DNA of 64,000 nt from Falsiroseomonas algicola (GCF_011040385.1 NZ_JAAIKB010000003.1:62001-126000), one strand, 5' to 3'. Shown: positions 35,888-44,860, numbered from the stretch's first letter. Numbers and translations: made by a program. Notes: generated by a model from the sequence alone, not told the origin.

Positions 35888-37135
35888 ATGGATGTCTTCC
35901 CCGATGATCGCGCGCAATCGCTGGCATCCGCGCTGATCGACAGCCGCGCGCGCTGGCGCGATTTCGCCCTGCTCGCGGCCGATCTGGTGTTCGAGACCGA
36001 TGGCGCGGGCTGCTTCACCTTCATCGGGCCGGACGATGCGCTGGGCTACCGCGCGGATGCGCTGCTCGGGCGGCCGGCAACGCAGTTGCTGGCGGGCGGC
36101 GCGGGCGGGCTGTTCCGGGACCGCCAGGCCATGCGTGGCGCGCGCGCCTGGCTGACCCGGGCGGATGGCACCGTCTGCTGCTTCGACTTCACCGTGGTGC
36201 CGCATGAGGAAGGGCTGCGCGGCACCGCGCGGGACGTGACGGCGGAGGAGCGGATGGCGGAGGTTTCCGCCCGCGCGCTGCGCCGGGCCACGACGCTCGG
36301 GCGGCTGCTGCGGCTCGGCCAGCGGCAGGGGGACCCGGCCGCGGCGCTGCAGGCCATGCTCCGCGCCCTGCCGGCGGCGCTGCCTTCGGTGGGTGCGGCG
36401 CTGCTGCTGCCGGCGGGGCGCGGCTGGCGCCCGGCGGTGGAGGGCACCGCGCCCGTGCCGCTCGATCGCATGCCGCCACCCGGGGATGCGCCGGGCCCCG
36501 AGGCCCGGCTGCTACTGGCGGGCGCCGAGGGCGGCGCCTGCCTCGTGGCCTGGCGGGATGCGGAGCAGCCGGATTTCGACCGGGAGGATCGCGACCTGAT
36601 GGAGGCGCTGGCCATGCCCGTGGCCGGGCTTCAGGCGGAAGCGCAGCGCCAGCGGGAACTGGCGGAGGCCGCGCATGGCGATGCGCTGACCGGGCTGCTC
36701 AACCGGCGCGGCTTCACCATGGCGCTGGCGGGGCGCGTGCGGCCGGGGGCCGGGGCGCTGGTCTTCGTGGACCTCGATGGGTTGAAGCCGCTGAACGACA
36801 CGCTGGGGCATGAGGCCGGCGATGCGGCGCTGCGCGGCATGGCGGAACGGCTGCGGGCCGCCGCCTGGCCCTGCGACGCGGCGGCGCGGCTGGGTGGCGA
36901 CGAATTCTGCCTCTGGCTGGATGGCGTGGGCAGCGAGGCCTCGGCCTGGGACCGCGTGATGGCGATTGGCCAGCCAGGCCCCCTGCCGGGCTGGCCCCAG
37001 GCGGGGGAGGGGGCGTTGCGCGCCAGCATCGGCATCGCGCTGCCCGGGCCGGAGGAGGATCTGGCCGCCCTGATGATGCGCGCCGATGCCGCGATGTACC
37101 AGGTGAAGCGCGCCCGTGGCGGGGGGCGGGGCTGA
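35888..37135 (+). CDS. GGDEF-domain protein, probable diguanylate cyclase with N-terminal sensory region
   Basis: A 415-residue protein probably making c-di-GMP. The N-terminus resembles a PAS domain (DLVFETDGAGCFTFIGPDDALGYRADALLG, then DFTVVPHEEGLRGTARDVTAEERM); a GAF-like segment follows (LQAMLRALPAALPSVGAALLLPAG); the GGDEF domain starts GDALTGLLNRRGF, has the metal-site DLDGLKPLNDTLGHEAGD and an intact LGGDEFCLWLDG. The inhibitory I-site R-x-x-D before GGDEF reads W-x-x-D, so product inhibition is probably lost. The start ATG at 35888 gives MDVFPDD. Its stop overlaps the DUF2336 start as TGATG. Confidence 0.86.
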   Translation: MDVFPDDRAQSLASALIDSRARWRDFALLAADLVFETDGAGCFTFIGPDDALGYRADALLGRPATQLLAGGAGGLFRDRQAMRGARAWLTRADGTVCCFDFTVVPHEEGLRGTARDVTAEERMAEVSARALRRATTLGRLLRLGQRQGDPAAALQAMLRALPAALPSVGAALLLPAGRGWRPAVEGTAPVPLDRMPPPGDAPGPEARLLLAGAEGGACLVAWRDAEQPDFDREDRDLMEALAMPVAGLQAEAQRQRELAEAAHGDALTGLLNRRGFTMALAGRVRPGAGALVFVDLDGLKPLNDTLGHEAGDAALRGMAERLRAAAWPCDAAARLGGDEFCLWLDGVGSEASAWDRVMAIGQPGPLPGWPQAGEGALRASIGIALPGPEEDLAALMMRADAAMYQVKRARGGGRG

Positions 37136-38328
37136 TGGCGGCCCTGGCGACGGCGGCGGCCCATGGGGCCAGCCCGGAAGCGGTGCAGGCGGCGCGGCAC
37201 GGGGACGCCGCGGCACGCGCCGCGGTGGCGCGGCAGGCCGACACCCCACCCGAATTGCTGACCTACCTCGCCGCCGACCCGGCGGCGGAGGTTCGGCGCG
37301 CCGTGGCCGCCAATGCCGGGACACCGCCGGCGGCGGACCGGCTGCTGGCCGATGACTGCGACGCGGTGGTGCGCACGGAACTGGCGCGTCGCGTCGCGCG
37401 CCTGGCGCCGAAGCTGAATGCCGGGGCGCAGGACCGCATGGCGCGGCTCACCGGCGGCACGCTGGCCCTGCTGGTGGAGGATGCCGCCGTCGAGGTCCGC
37501 GCGGCGCTGGCCGCGGTGCTGCGCGACATGCCGGATGCGCCTCGGGACCTGATCCTGCGCTTGGCGCGGGACACGGCGATGCCGGTGGCGGAGCCGGTGA
37601 TCCGCCTGTCGCCGCTGCTGACCGATGACGACCTGATGGCGCTGGTGGCGGACCCGCCGGCACCCGGGACGCGCCGCGCCGTGGCACGCCGCCCGGCGCT
37701 GACGGAGCCGGTCACCGACGCCATCGCCGCCACCGCCGATACCGCCGCGGTCGCCGTGCTGCTGGCCAATCCATCCGCCGCCATCCGCGAGGCGACGCTG
37801 GATTCGCTGGTGGCGGGCGCGGGCAGCCGGCCGAGCTGGCAGGCAGCGCTCATACGCCGGTCGAAGCTGCCGCCCCATGCCGCGCGCGCGCTGGGGGAGA
37901 TCGTGGCGGACCACCTGATGAGCCGCCTGGCGGCCAGGCCTGACCTGCCGCCAGGCCTGGCGGAATCGCTGCGCAGCCGCGTCATCGCCCGGATGGCGGA
38001 GACGGAGGGGGAGGTGGCGCCCCATGAGGCGACGCTGTTCACCGCCGCCCGCGTCGGCGACCGCGACGCGCTGCTGGAAGCGCTCGCCCGCGATTCGGCG
38101 ATGACGGAAGGGCAGGTGGAGGCGGCGTTGTCGCTGCGCAGCGGCCGGGCGCTGGCCGGGCTCTGCCACCGTGCGGGCTGGTCGCCGGCGCTGGCGGAGG
38201 CGGTGCAGCTGGTGCTGGGTGGCCTGCCGCCGCATGAGATCGTGCGCCCCACCGCCACCGGTGGCTGGGCCATGGGCGATGCCGAGCTGGAATGGCAGGC
38301 GGAACTGCTGGAGAGCCTGCCAGCCTGA
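37135..38328 (+). CDS. DUF2336 domain protein
   Basis: A 397-residue soluble protein, rich in Ala and Arg, with helical repeats of the HEAT type: VRRAVAANAGTPPAADRLLADDCDAVVR, LVEDAAVEVRAALAAVLRDMPDAPRD, LARDTAMPVAEPVIRLSPLL. These match the DUF2336 family, which is common in alphaproteobacteria and has no established biochemical function. It starts at the ATG overlapping the GGDEF gene's stop, so the two are likely made together; the pairing suggests a signalling partner or scaffold for the cyclase, which is inference. Confidence 0.8.
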   Translation: MAALATAAAHGASPEAVQAARHGDAAARAAVARQADTPPELLTYLAADPAAEVRRAVAANAGTPPAADRLLADDCDAVVRTELARRVARLAPKLNAGAQDRMARLTGGTLALLVEDAAVEVRAALAAVLRDMPDAPRDLILRLARDTAMPVAEPVIRLSPLLTDDDLMALVADPPAPGTRRAVARRPALTEPVTDAIAATADTAAVAVLLANPSAAIREATLDSLVAGAGSRPSWQAALIRRSKLPPHAARALGEIVADHLMSRLAARPDLPPGLAESLRSRVIARMAETEGEVAPHEATLFTAARVGDRDALLEALARDSAMTEGQVEAALSLRSGRALAGLCHRAGWSPALAEAVQLVLGGLPPHEIVRPTATGGWAMGDAELEWQAELLESLPA

Positions 38329-38503
38329 ACGGCGGCCACGGCCTGGTCGCATGGCGCGGTTTTCACGAAACAGAGAATACCGCGCGCTCACAAGGCGTTA
38401 TTGTTGCGGGAAGGCGATGGCCGGCCTGCAGGCTGGAATCCGGCGCCGCGACCGTGGGCGCATGGATGGATGCCGCGATGATGCCGCGCATGAAGCAGGG
38501 CGG

Positions 38504-39703
38504 GTGACGCAGGCGGGTTCCAGCGTGGGCGATGCCGGCCTGGCGCATGCGGCGCTGCGCGGGGCGCTGGATGCGCTGCGCGGGGATCGGCGCGCGGAGG
38601 CCTGGGCCGCGCTGGCGCCGCTGCTGCCGCCGCATACAGGCGGCGACATTGCCGCCGATCCCGCCCCGCTGCTCGGCATGGCGCAGGAGAGTAACGCCCG
38701 GCTCGACTGGATCGGGGGCCTTCTGGCCTATGAGGTGCTGGTCGCGGCCGGTCACGCCCGCTTCGCGAAGCAGCAGGACTGGATGGCCAGGCGGGCCGCG
38801 CTTCAGCACGACTTCCACGCGCAGTTCGAGGCCCCGTCATCCTTCGGCCGGTTGGCCGAGGTGCTGGGCACGCGCCTCCGTCGCCCGGTGACGGCCATCG
38901 CCACGACGCGGCTGCGCCCCGGCCTGGTCGCCATGGCCGTCTACCGCCATGCGGTGACGCTGGAGGGGGAGGCCGCGCCGGCGGTGCTGGTGGAGAAGGT
39001 GTTCGGCGACCGGCGGACCGACGCGGCCAAGGTGGCGCAGAAGGACCTGCTGTTCGGCGCCATGCCCGCCGCGCGGCTCCGCGCGCCGCGCTACCACGGC
39101 CTGCATCGGGAGGGGCGCTTCACCTCCGTGCTGCTCGACATGGCGGAGGGAGACCCGCTGCCGCTGGAGCGCTGGGACCATGTGGTGCGGGAACTGCTCT
39201 ACCATTTCTGGTGCGAGGCGCCGCCGACCAGCCTGGCGCGCGGCCTGACCCTAGCGCGACCGATGCTGGAGACGCTGCGCGCCATCGCGGGCGGGAGGGA
39301 GGCCGCGACGCTTCATGCGGCGCTCGGCGGGATGGATGCGGCCGCGCTTCTGGCCGATCGCCTGCCAGCGCTGGAGCGGCTGGTCGCCGCCATGCCGGTC
39401 TTCGTGCTGCATGACGATCTGCATGCCGGCAACATCCTGGTGGATGCGGCGGGGGTGCCGAGGCTGATCGACTGGGACCGGTGGTGGCTGGCGCCGATCG
39501 GCGCGGGCTGGCCGCTGCTGGAGGAGGATGCGCCGCCCATGCTGCCGTCCCGCATCACCTGGGCGCGGCCGCTGCCCCTCGGCGTCGGCACGCGCGAGTT
39601 GATGGCGGTGGCCGCGATGGCGGCGCTCTATCGCTCCATGCGCGGCGGCCGCATCGCGCAGGCCGCGCAGCACCTGAAGCGCGTGCTGGCCTGGGAGGGC
39701 TGA
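38504..39703 (+). CDS. APH/choline-kinase-fold phosphotransferase of unknown substrate
   Basis: A protein of about 399 residues with an aminoglycoside-phosphotransferase-like kinase fold. The C-terminal lobe has the Brenner-type catalytic motif VFVLHDDLHAGNILVD (H-D-x-x-H-x-x-N) and the metal Asp in LIDWDRWWLAPIG. The N-terminal lobe is divergent: ALLVEKVFGDRRTDAAKVAQKD may include the ATP-binding Lys. The substrate is unknown; related folds phosphorylate choline, fructosamine, homoserine or antibiotics. The start is uncertain. I use the GTG at 38504 (VTQAGSSVGDAG); in-frame ATGs at 38417 and 38462 encode Arg-rich sequence that looks non-coding. An AT-rich patch at 38360-38410 may hold its promoter. 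Confidence 0.7.
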   Translation: MTQAGSSVGDAGLAHAALRGALDALRGDRRAEAWAALAPLLPPHTGGDIAADPAPLLGMAQESNARLDWIGGLLAYEVLVAAGHARFAKQQDWMARRAALQHDFHAQFEAPSSFGRLAEVLGTRLRRPVTAIATTRLRPGLVAMAVYRHAVTLEGEAAPAVLVEKVFGDRRTDAAKVAQKDLLFGAMPAARLRAPRYHGLHREGRFTSVLLDMAEGDPLPLERWDHVVRELLYHFWCEAPPTSLARGLTLARPMLETLRAIAGGREAATLHAALGGMDAAALLADRLPALERLVAAMPVFVLHDDLHAGNILVDAAGVPRLIDWDRWWLAPIGAGWPLLEEDAPPMLPSRITWARPLPLGVGTRELMAVAAMAALYRSMRGGRIAQAAQHLKRVLAWEG

Positions 39704-39716
39704 CGCCCTTCCGCCG

Positions 39717-40601
39717 TCACGCCCGGATGAGCGTGCCAGCACCCTTGTCGGTGAAGAGTTCCAGCAGCACGGCATGCGGCACGCGGCCATCGAGGATGAC
39801 GGCACCCTTCACGCCACGCTCGACCGCGTAGATGCAGGTCTCCACCTTCGGGATCATGCCGCCGGAGATCCAGCCGGCCTCGATGCCCGCACGGACCTCG
39901 GCCACCGTCATCTCGGGGATCAGGTTGCCGTCGGGGCCGAGCACGCCGCGGACATCGGTCAGCATCAGCAGGCGTTCGGCATCCAGCGCACCGGCGATGG
40001 CGCCGGCCACGGTATCGGCGTTGATGTTGTAGGTCTGGCCATCGGCGCCGACGCCGACGGGGGCGACGACGGGGACGATGTCGGCACCGATCAGCAGGCG
40101 CAGCACGCGGGCATCGACGCTTTCGGGTTCGCCCACGAAGCCGAGGTCGAGCACCTTCTCGATGTTCGAGCCGGGGTCGCGATAGGTGCGCGCCAGCTTG
40201 CGGGCGCGGACCAGGCCGCCATCCTTGCCGGAGATGCCGACGGCGAGCGCGCCCGCGCGGGTGATGGCGGAGGCGACCTGCTTGTTGACGGGGCCGGCCA
40301 GGACCATCTCGACCACGTCGAGCATCGCCTCATCCGTCACGCGCAGGCCCTGCACGAAGGTGGACTGCACGTTGAGGCGCTTCAGCATGGCGTTGATCTG
40401 CGGGCCGCCACCGTGCACGACGACGGGGTTCACGCCGACCTGTTCGAGGAGGGCGATGTCGCGCCCGAAGCGCAGCGCCGTCTCCTCCTCCCCCATCGCG
40501 TGGCCGCCATACTTCACCACCACGATCTGGTCGTCGTAGCGCTTCAGGAAGGGCAGCGCGCCGGCGAGGATCGCCATCTGGTCGAGCGCGTCATCGGTCA
40601 T
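39717..40601 (-). CDS. argB: Acetylglutamate kinase
   Basis: A 294-residue enzyme phosphorylating N-acetyl-L-glutamate in arginine synthesis. Motifs: [11 protein letters not shown] (phosphate-binding, near 26), [29 protein letters not shown], and the [15 protein letters not shown] and [15 protein letters not shown] blocks; [11 protein letters not shown] near residue 240 binds nucleotide. The start is the ATG at 40601; a TTG six bases upstream would add two residues. It is the last gene of the conserved rpmH-to-argB order, but a small secreted-protein gene is inserted before it. Confidence 0.96.
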   Translation of the reverse strand: MTDDALDQMAILAGALPFLKRYDDQIVVVKYGGHAMGEEETALRFGRDIALLEQVGVNPVVVHGGGPQINAMLKRLNVQSTFVQGLRVTDEAMLDVVEMVLAGPVNKQVASAITRAGALAVGISGKDGGLVRARKLARTYRDPGSNIEKVLDLGFVGEPESVDARVLRLLIGADIVPVVAPVGVGADGQTYNINADTVAGAIAGALDAERLLMLTDVRGVLGPDGNLIPEMTVAEVRAGIEAGWISGGMIPKVETCIYAVERGVKGAVILDGRVPHAVLLELFTDKGAGTLIRA

Positions 40602-40722
40602 GGTCAAGGCGTCCCCGTGCGCCCCGGGCCTTTCGCCACGGGCGGCGCGGTTTGGGACGGAACCGCGGAAGGGTCAAGGGTCCGGGGCGTGACGGCGCGG
40701 CCGGGGCCGCGCCGGGGGAAGC

Positions 40723-41067
40723 TCAGCGCGCCTCGATGCCGCGGCGCGTGGCGATGATCTCGGAGGCCTCGCAGATGTTCACGCGCATCAGCTCCGCCGT
40801 CTCGCCGCTGGCCCAGACGACCTTGAAGTCATAGGCGCCGCCGCGGCCGCCGGGCGTGTAGGAGACGGAGCGGCCGTTCGGCAGCACGTTCTCGCCGAGG
40901 CGATCGCGGCCCCAATTGGAGTTGGAGGAGGGGCCGAAATAGAACTCGTTCACCTGCGAGCCCGAATTGTTGCGGAAGGTGAAGCGCGTGTCGCACTGGG
41001 CGTAGGCCGGCGCGGCGCCGGCCATGGTGGCCAGCAGCGTGGCGCCGAGGAGGAAGCGACGGATCAT
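40723..41067 (-). CDS. Small secreted protein
   Basis: A 114-residue protein with a signal peptide (MIRRFLLGATLLATMAGAAPAYAQ). The mature part CDTRFTFRNNSGSQVNEFYFG, then WGRDRLGENVLPNGRSVSYTPGG and YDFKVVWASGETAELMRVNICEASEI, looks like a beta-sandwich with one disulfide-capable pair of cysteines. Similar small secreted proteins with an N-x-S/T-G start and W-G-x-D-x-L-G block exist in proteobacteria without a known function. It lies between engB and argB on the same strand. The start ATG at 41067 is well placed. Confidence 0.65.
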   Translation of the reverse strand: MIRRFLLGATLLATMAGAAPAYAQCDTRFTFRNNSGSQVNEFYFGPSSNSNWGRDRLGENVLPNGRSVSYTPGGRGGAYDFKVVWASGETAELMRVNICEASEIIATRRGIEAR

Positions 41068-41177
41068 CGGGGCATCCTTGCGAAGGACGGCGACCGCGGA
41101 AGGCGTGCCGCCGGCGATGACCCTACGCCAGAAGGATGAAGCGCAGATTTCCCACGACGCCACGAGGTGCTGCCCGC

Positions 41178-41867
41178 TCAGGCAGCCAGCCCCGCGAGTT
41201 CCGCCCGCAGCTCCGGGATCCCGGTGCCCTTCTCGCTCGACGTCACCATCACCAGCGGATGGGCGGCGGTGCGCTTCTTCACCAGCGCCTCGATCTCCGC
41301 CAGCCGCTTCTTCAGCTGCGGCGGCTTCACGTCATCCACCTTGGTGACGACGATCTGGTAGGCGACGGCGGCGTCCGCCAGCAGGTCCATCGCGGCGCGG
41401 TCGGCGGGCTTGGTTTCGACCCGGGCATCCATCAGCAGCAGCACGCGCCGCAGCGTCGGGCGGCCGCGCAGGAAGTCGAACATCAGGCCCTGCCAATCCT
41501 CCTTCAGCGTCTTAGACGCCTTGGCATAGCCGTAGCCCGGCATGTCCACGAGGGTCAGCCGACCCTCACCGAGGTCGAAGAAGTTGAGCTGCCGGGTGCG
41601 TCCCGGTGTCACGGAGACGCGCGCCAGCGCCTTCTGCCCCGTCAGCGCATTGAGCAGGGAGGACTTGCCGACATTCGACCTGCCGCAGAAGGCGATCTCC
41701 GGCCCGCGCATCGGCGGCAGCTGGTCGATGCTCTGGGAGGCGTAGAAGAAGGTGCAGGGGCGCGCGAAGAGGAGGCGTCCGGCCTCGATCAGCGCGGCGC
41801 GGTCCTCCTCCAGCTTCGCCTCGGCGAGGCCGCCCGCGGGAAGCGGGGCGGCCGGGGGGATGGTCAT
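41178..41867 (-). CDS. engB: Ribosome biogenesis GTP-binding protein EngB (YihA/YsxC)
   Basis: A 229-residue Era-like GTPase needed for large-subunit assembly. P-loop FCGRSNVGKSSLLNALTG (near residue 70), switch I RVSVTPGRTRQLNFF, G3 DMPGYGYAKA, and G4 VVTKVDDV are all present. The N-terminal ~50 residues extend the usual domain (PAAPLPAGGLAEAKLEEDRAAL). Its start overlaps the yidC stop by four bases, fixing it in the conserved yidC-engB order. Confidence 0.95.
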   Translation of the reverse strand: MTIPPAAPLPAGGLAEAKLEEDRAALIEAGRLLFARPCTFFYASQSIDQLPPMRGPEIAFCGRSNVGKSSLLNALTGQKALARVSVTPGRTRQLNFFDLGEGRLTLVDMPGYGYAKASKTLKEDWQGLMFDFLRGRPTLRRVLLLMDARVETKPADRAAMDLLADAAVAYQIVVTKVDDVKPPQLKKRLAEIEALVKKRTAAHPLVMVTSSEKGTGIPELRAELAGLAA

Positions 41868-43693
41868 CCCTTCTTGCCCTTGGACGGTGCGGCAACTGGC
41901 TTGGGCGGCGGGGGCGCCGCGGCCGCGCGGGTCTGCCGCTTCTTGTCCATCTGCTGGATCCAGTACTGCTGCGCGATCGACAGCAGGTTGTTCCAGGTCC
42001 AGTAGATCACCAGGCCCGCCGGGAAGGAGGCCAGCATGAAGGTGAAGATCAGCGGCATCCAGGCGAAGATCTTGGCCTGGATGGGGTCCGGCGGCGTCGG
42101 GTTCAGCTTGAACTGCAGGTACATCGTGATGCCCATCGCGATGGCCCAGGCCGGCATGTGGAACAGGCTGGACAGCTGCATGGGGTCGAAGGGCAGCAGG
42201 CCGAACAGGTTGAAGAGGTTGGTGGGGTCCGGCGCAGAGAGGTCGTGGATCCAGCCGAAGAAGGGCGCGTGCCGCATCTCGATGGTCACGAACAGCACCT
42301 TGTAGAGCGCGAAGAAGACGGGAATCTGCAGCAGGATGGGCAGGCAGCCGGAGGCGGGGTTCACCTTCTCCGACCGGTAAAGCGCCATCATCTCCGCCTG
42401 CGCCTTGGCGGGGTCGTCCTTGTAGCGCTCCCGCACCTCCGTCATCTTCGGCGCCAGCGTCTTCATCCGCGCCATGGAGATGTAGGCCTTGTTGGCCAGC
42501 GGGAAGAAGGCAAGCTTCAGGCCGAAGGTGAAGACCAGGATCGCGACGCCGAAGTTCCCGAAGATGCGGAACAGCCAGTCGAGCGCGTAGAAGAAGGGCT
42601 TGGTCAGCCAGTAGAACCAGCCGAAGTCGATCGCCTTGTCGAAGCCCTCGATGCCGAGCTGGCCTTCATAGCGGTCGAGCGTGTGGACTTCCTTCGCCCC
42701 GGCGAAGAGCCGGGTGGCGAGCGTGGCTTCCGCGCCCGCGGCGACGGTCTGCGGCGCGGGGGTGGCCATGTCCACCTGCCAGCGATCCTGCCCGCCTTCC
42801 CCGGAATGACGATAGGCGGTGCGGACCTGGGTGGACTGCTCCACCGGCGTCAGCGCGGCCAGCCAGTACTTGTCGGTGAAGCCGGCCCAGCCGCCGGGGC
42901 TCTCCTGCTCCACCGCCGGGCCGCGGCGCTTCTCGGCCTCGGCGCGCGCATCCTTGTAGGTCCACTCGACCAGGCGGCCGTTCAGGACGCCGACGAAGCC
43001 CTCATGCAGGATGAAGAAGCCGGCGACCTGCGGCGTCGTCTCACGCCGCACGCGGGCCCAGGGCAGCACCTGGATGGGCTCGGCGGCGGTGTTCCGCACG
43101 CTTTGCCGCGCCGTCACCATGTATTCGTCGTCGAGTTCCAGGCGGATGCGGAATTCCTGGCCCTGGCCGTTGTCCCAGCGCAGCGTGACGGGCGCGTTGG
43201 GGCCGAGCGGCCCGCCTTCCACGGTCCAGTCGGTGTCCGGGCCGGGGACCACGGTACGGCCATCGGCGGCCGTCCAGCCCCATTGGGCGAAGTAGGGGTT
43301 GGCTTCCGTCCGCGGCGCGAAGAGGCGCACCAGCGGGCTGTCGGGGCGCACCGTCTCCCGGTACCGGCGCAGCACGAGGTCATCGAGCCGCGCACCGCGC
43401 AGGCCGATGCTGCCCTGGAGCGAGGCGTTCTCCAGCGCCACGCGCTGTTCGGGCGCGCGGCTGGGGGCGGGCGCCGTGGTGGCGCCGCCGGGTGCCTGGT
43501 TGGCCACGGCCGTGGGGGGGACGGGAACGGGCACGGCGGCGCCAGGCGTTGCCGGGGCAGCGGCCTGCTGCGTGGCGGCGATCTCGGCCTGGCGGGCGCG
43601 CTCCGCCTCCCGCGCCGGGCGGTTCCAGAGGTCGAAGATCAGCAGGATGCCGACCGACAGGGCGATGGCGGCGAGGAGACGCTTCTGGTCCAT
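41864..43693 (-). CDS. yidC: Membrane protein insertase YidC
   Basis: A 609-residue inner-membrane insertase that inserts proteins alone or with SecYEG. The N-terminal helix (LLAAIALSVGILLIFDLW) is followed by a Pro/Ala-rich linker, then a large periplasmic beta domain (about 70-350). The conserved five-helix core starts DFGWFYWLTKPFFYALDWL, then NFGVAILVFTFGLKLAFFPLANKAY, the cytoplasmic hairpin KTLAPKMTEVRERYKDDPAKAQAEMMALY, and ends FTFMLASFPAGLVIYWTWNNLLSI. A cytoplasmic Ala/Pro/Lys tail follows. It is in the rpmH-rnpA-yidD-yidC-engB order. Confidence 0.97.
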   Translation of the reverse strand: MDQKRLLAAIALSVGILLIFDLWNRPAREAERARQAEIAATQQAAAPATPGAAVPVPVPPTAVANQAPGGATTAPAPSRAPEQRVALENASLQGSIGLRGARLDDLVLRRYRETVRPDSPLVRLFAPRTEANPYFAQWGWTAADGRTVVPGPDTDWTVEGGPLGPNAPVTLRWDNGQGQEFRIRLELDDEYMVTARQSVRNTAAEPIQVLPWARVRRETTPQVAGFFILHEGFVGVLNGRLVEWTYKDARAEAEKRRGPAVEQESPGGWAGFTDKYWLAALTPVEQSTQVRTAYRHSGEGGQDRWQVDMATPAPQTVAAGAEATLATRLFAGAKEVHTLDRYEGQLGIEGFDKAIDFGWFYWLTKPFFYALDWLFRIFGNFGVAILVFTFGLKLAFFPLANKAYISMARMKTLAPKMTEVRERYKDDPAKAQAEMMALYRSEKVNPASGCLPILLQIPVFFALYKVLFVTIEMRHAPFFGWIHDLSAPDPTNLFNLFGLLPFDPMQLSSLFHMPAWAIAMGITMYLQFKLNPTPPDPIQAKIFAWMPLIFTFMLASFPAGLVIYWTWNNLLSIAQQYWIQQMDKKRQTRAAAAPPPPKPVAAPSKGKKG

Positions 43694-43704
43694 GACGGCC
43701 TGGT

Positions 43705-43998
43705 TCAGCCTTTCGTCACGCCGGCGGCAGCGGGATCCGCGCCGTGGGCGTTCGGGGAGGGGGCGTTCGGGGAGGAGGATGGCGGCACCGGGTCGTAGCC
43801 ACCCGGATGCCAGGGGTTGCAGCGCAGGATGCGGCGGGTGGTCAACCAGGACCCCTTCAACGCCCCGTGCGTGGCGACGGATTCAAGCCCGTAGTCGCTG
43901 CAATGCGGCAGGAAGCGGCAGTTGCAGCCGATGATCGGGCGCAGCGTGTACTGGTAGGTGCGGATGGCGCCGCGCAGCAGGTGCTGCTGGGGAGTCAC
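43705..43998 (-). CDS. yidD: Membrane protein insertion efficiency factor YidD
   Basis: A 97-residue protein of the YidD family, which aids YidC function. The core is IGCNCRFLPHCSDYGLESV, then HGALKGSWLTTRRILRCNPWHPGG-type sequence and YDPVP, with the spaced cysteines and C-terminal D-P-V-P of the family. The last 28 residues are a Pro/Ser-rich tail. The start overlaps the end of rnpA by four bases; the stop is 11 bases before yidC. Confidence 0.92.
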   Translation of the reverse strand: MTPQQHLLRGAIRTYQYTLRPIIGCNCRFLPHCSDYGLESVATHGALKGSWLTTRRILRCNPWHPGGYDPVPPSSSPNAPSPNAHGADPAAAGVTKG

Positions 43999-44384
43999 GA
44001 CACCGGCTCCGCCGGCTGGTGCTGGCTTGTGGGCTTCGGCTGGTCCAGCCGCAGCCCGGCCTGCTTCAACGCCCCGCGGAGGTCGCCGACCAGGGTACGG
44101 AAATCGCGCGTGGCGGTCGCGTCCCGCCCGATCAGCACGAGGTCGTAGCCTGCTGGCGCACCATCGCCCAACAGAAGTCGCGCCGCTTCCCGCAGCCGGC
44201 GCCGGGCGCGGTTGCGGGTGACGGCGTTGCCGATCTTCTTCGTGGTCGTGAAGCCGACGCGAAGCGGCGCCTCGGTCCCGGCCAGGACCTGCAGCACGAG
44301 ACCCGGCCGCGCGACGCGGGTGCCGCGGGCGGAGACTCGCTGGAATTCGCGGCGCTGTTTCAGTCGCGGCGGGCGCGCCGGCAT
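43995..44384 (-). CDS. rnpA: Ribonuclease P protein component
   Basis: A 129-residue basic protein that supports RNase P RNA in tRNA 5' maturation. It begins MPARPPRLKQRREFQRVSARG and has VGFTTTKKIGNAVTRNRARRRLREAARL with the family RNR-x-K/R-R-like helix, then GYDLVLIGRDATATRDF. I start at the ATG at 44384 (25 bases after rpmH); a longer reading would run into rpmH. The C-terminal 20 residues are an Pro/Gln-rich extension. It overlaps yidD by ATGA. Confidence 0.94.
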   Translation of the reverse strand: MPARPPRLKQRREFQRVSARGTRVARPGLVLQVLAGTEAPLRVGFTTTKKIGNAVTRNRARRRLREAARLLLGDGAPAGYDLVLIGRDATATRDFRTLVGDLRGALKQAGLRLDQPKPTSQHQPAEPVS

Positions 44385-44409
44385 GGCACGGGCCTCGCCC
44401 GCCCCGCGA

Positions 44410-44544
44410 TCAGGCGGAGAGCTTCTTGCGGCCCTTGGCGCGGCGATTCGCCAGCACCTTGCGGCCGCCCACGGTCTCCGTACGGGCGCGGAAACCATGG
44501 CGGCGCTTCCGGACGAGCTTCGAGGGCTGATAGGTACGCTTCAC
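44410..44544 (-). CDS. rpmH: 50S ribosomal protein L34
   Basis: A 44-residue basic ribosomal protein: it begins [20 protein letters not shown] and ends with a Lys/Arg-rich tail GRKKLSA, matching L34 along its length. The start codon is GTG (44542-44544) with GGGAG four bases upstream. It is too short for most gene length cut-offs and was identified from the translated minus strand. It is the first gene of the cluster; a strong promoter lies about 135 bases upstream. Confidence 0.97.
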   Translation of the reverse strand: MKRTYQPSKLVRKRRHGFRARTETVGGRKVLANRRAKGRKKLSA

Positions 44545-44679
44545 GACACACTCCCGCGGTGACCGGACCTGTCCACCGCCGCGGGAAGCCCCGATGGCGC
44601 CGACGATCCGGCAGGTATCTCTAAGGGATCGTCATGGCGGCCGCGAATGACCCAGGGCGCGCCCCGACGAAGGCCCGGA

Positions 44680-44709
44680 CGTATAGGGAGGGGGGTGGCC
44701 TTCCGTCAA
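44680..44709 (-). promoter_or_regulatory. Predicted sigma-70 promoter for rpmH-rnpA-yidD-yidC
   Basis: Minus strand: TTGACG (44704-44709), 18-base spacer, TATACG (44680-44685). Both boxes are near consensus in a region of very high GC, and the site lies about 135 bases upstream of the rpmH start, leaving a long leader. It is the strongest promoter candidate in the window. Confidence 0.65.
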
Positions 44710-44800
44710 CCGCGGACGGTGGGGCGGGGCGGGGGGGAAGTCAGCTTCTGGCCATAAATCGGGGGGAGGGGAGGCGCCAGGCTTCACTCAACCGCGCCTG

Positions 44801-44846
44801 CCCCCTCACGCAGCCCTCTCCCCCCAGCGGGGGGAGAGGGCTTTTC
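44801..44846. repeat. GC-rich palindromic intergenic repeat, copy C
   Basis: A stem CCCTCTCCCCCC / GGGGGGAGAGGG with a CCCCCTCACGCAG leader and CTTTT after it; almost identical over about 46 bases to 25461-25506. On the plus strand it looks like a hairpin followed by a short T-run, but on the minus strand, along which hpf is read, the T-run is on the wrong side. Confidence 0.65.
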
Positions 44847-44860
44847 GGCAGGGACTCGGG

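Larger units (their letters stand above)
44545..44860. other. Intergenic region between rpmH and hpf
   Basis: A 316-base gap with no coding sequence. It contains the predicted rpmH promoter (44680-44709) and the palindromic repeat copy C (44801-44846), which lies just past the hpf stop. The rest is G-rich and shows no further structure I can support. Confidence 0.6.

Noticed and set aside
44801-44846. CRISPR-like repeats
   Set aside because: The copies are single, far apart and palindromic, with no regular spacers; they fit REP-like elements.
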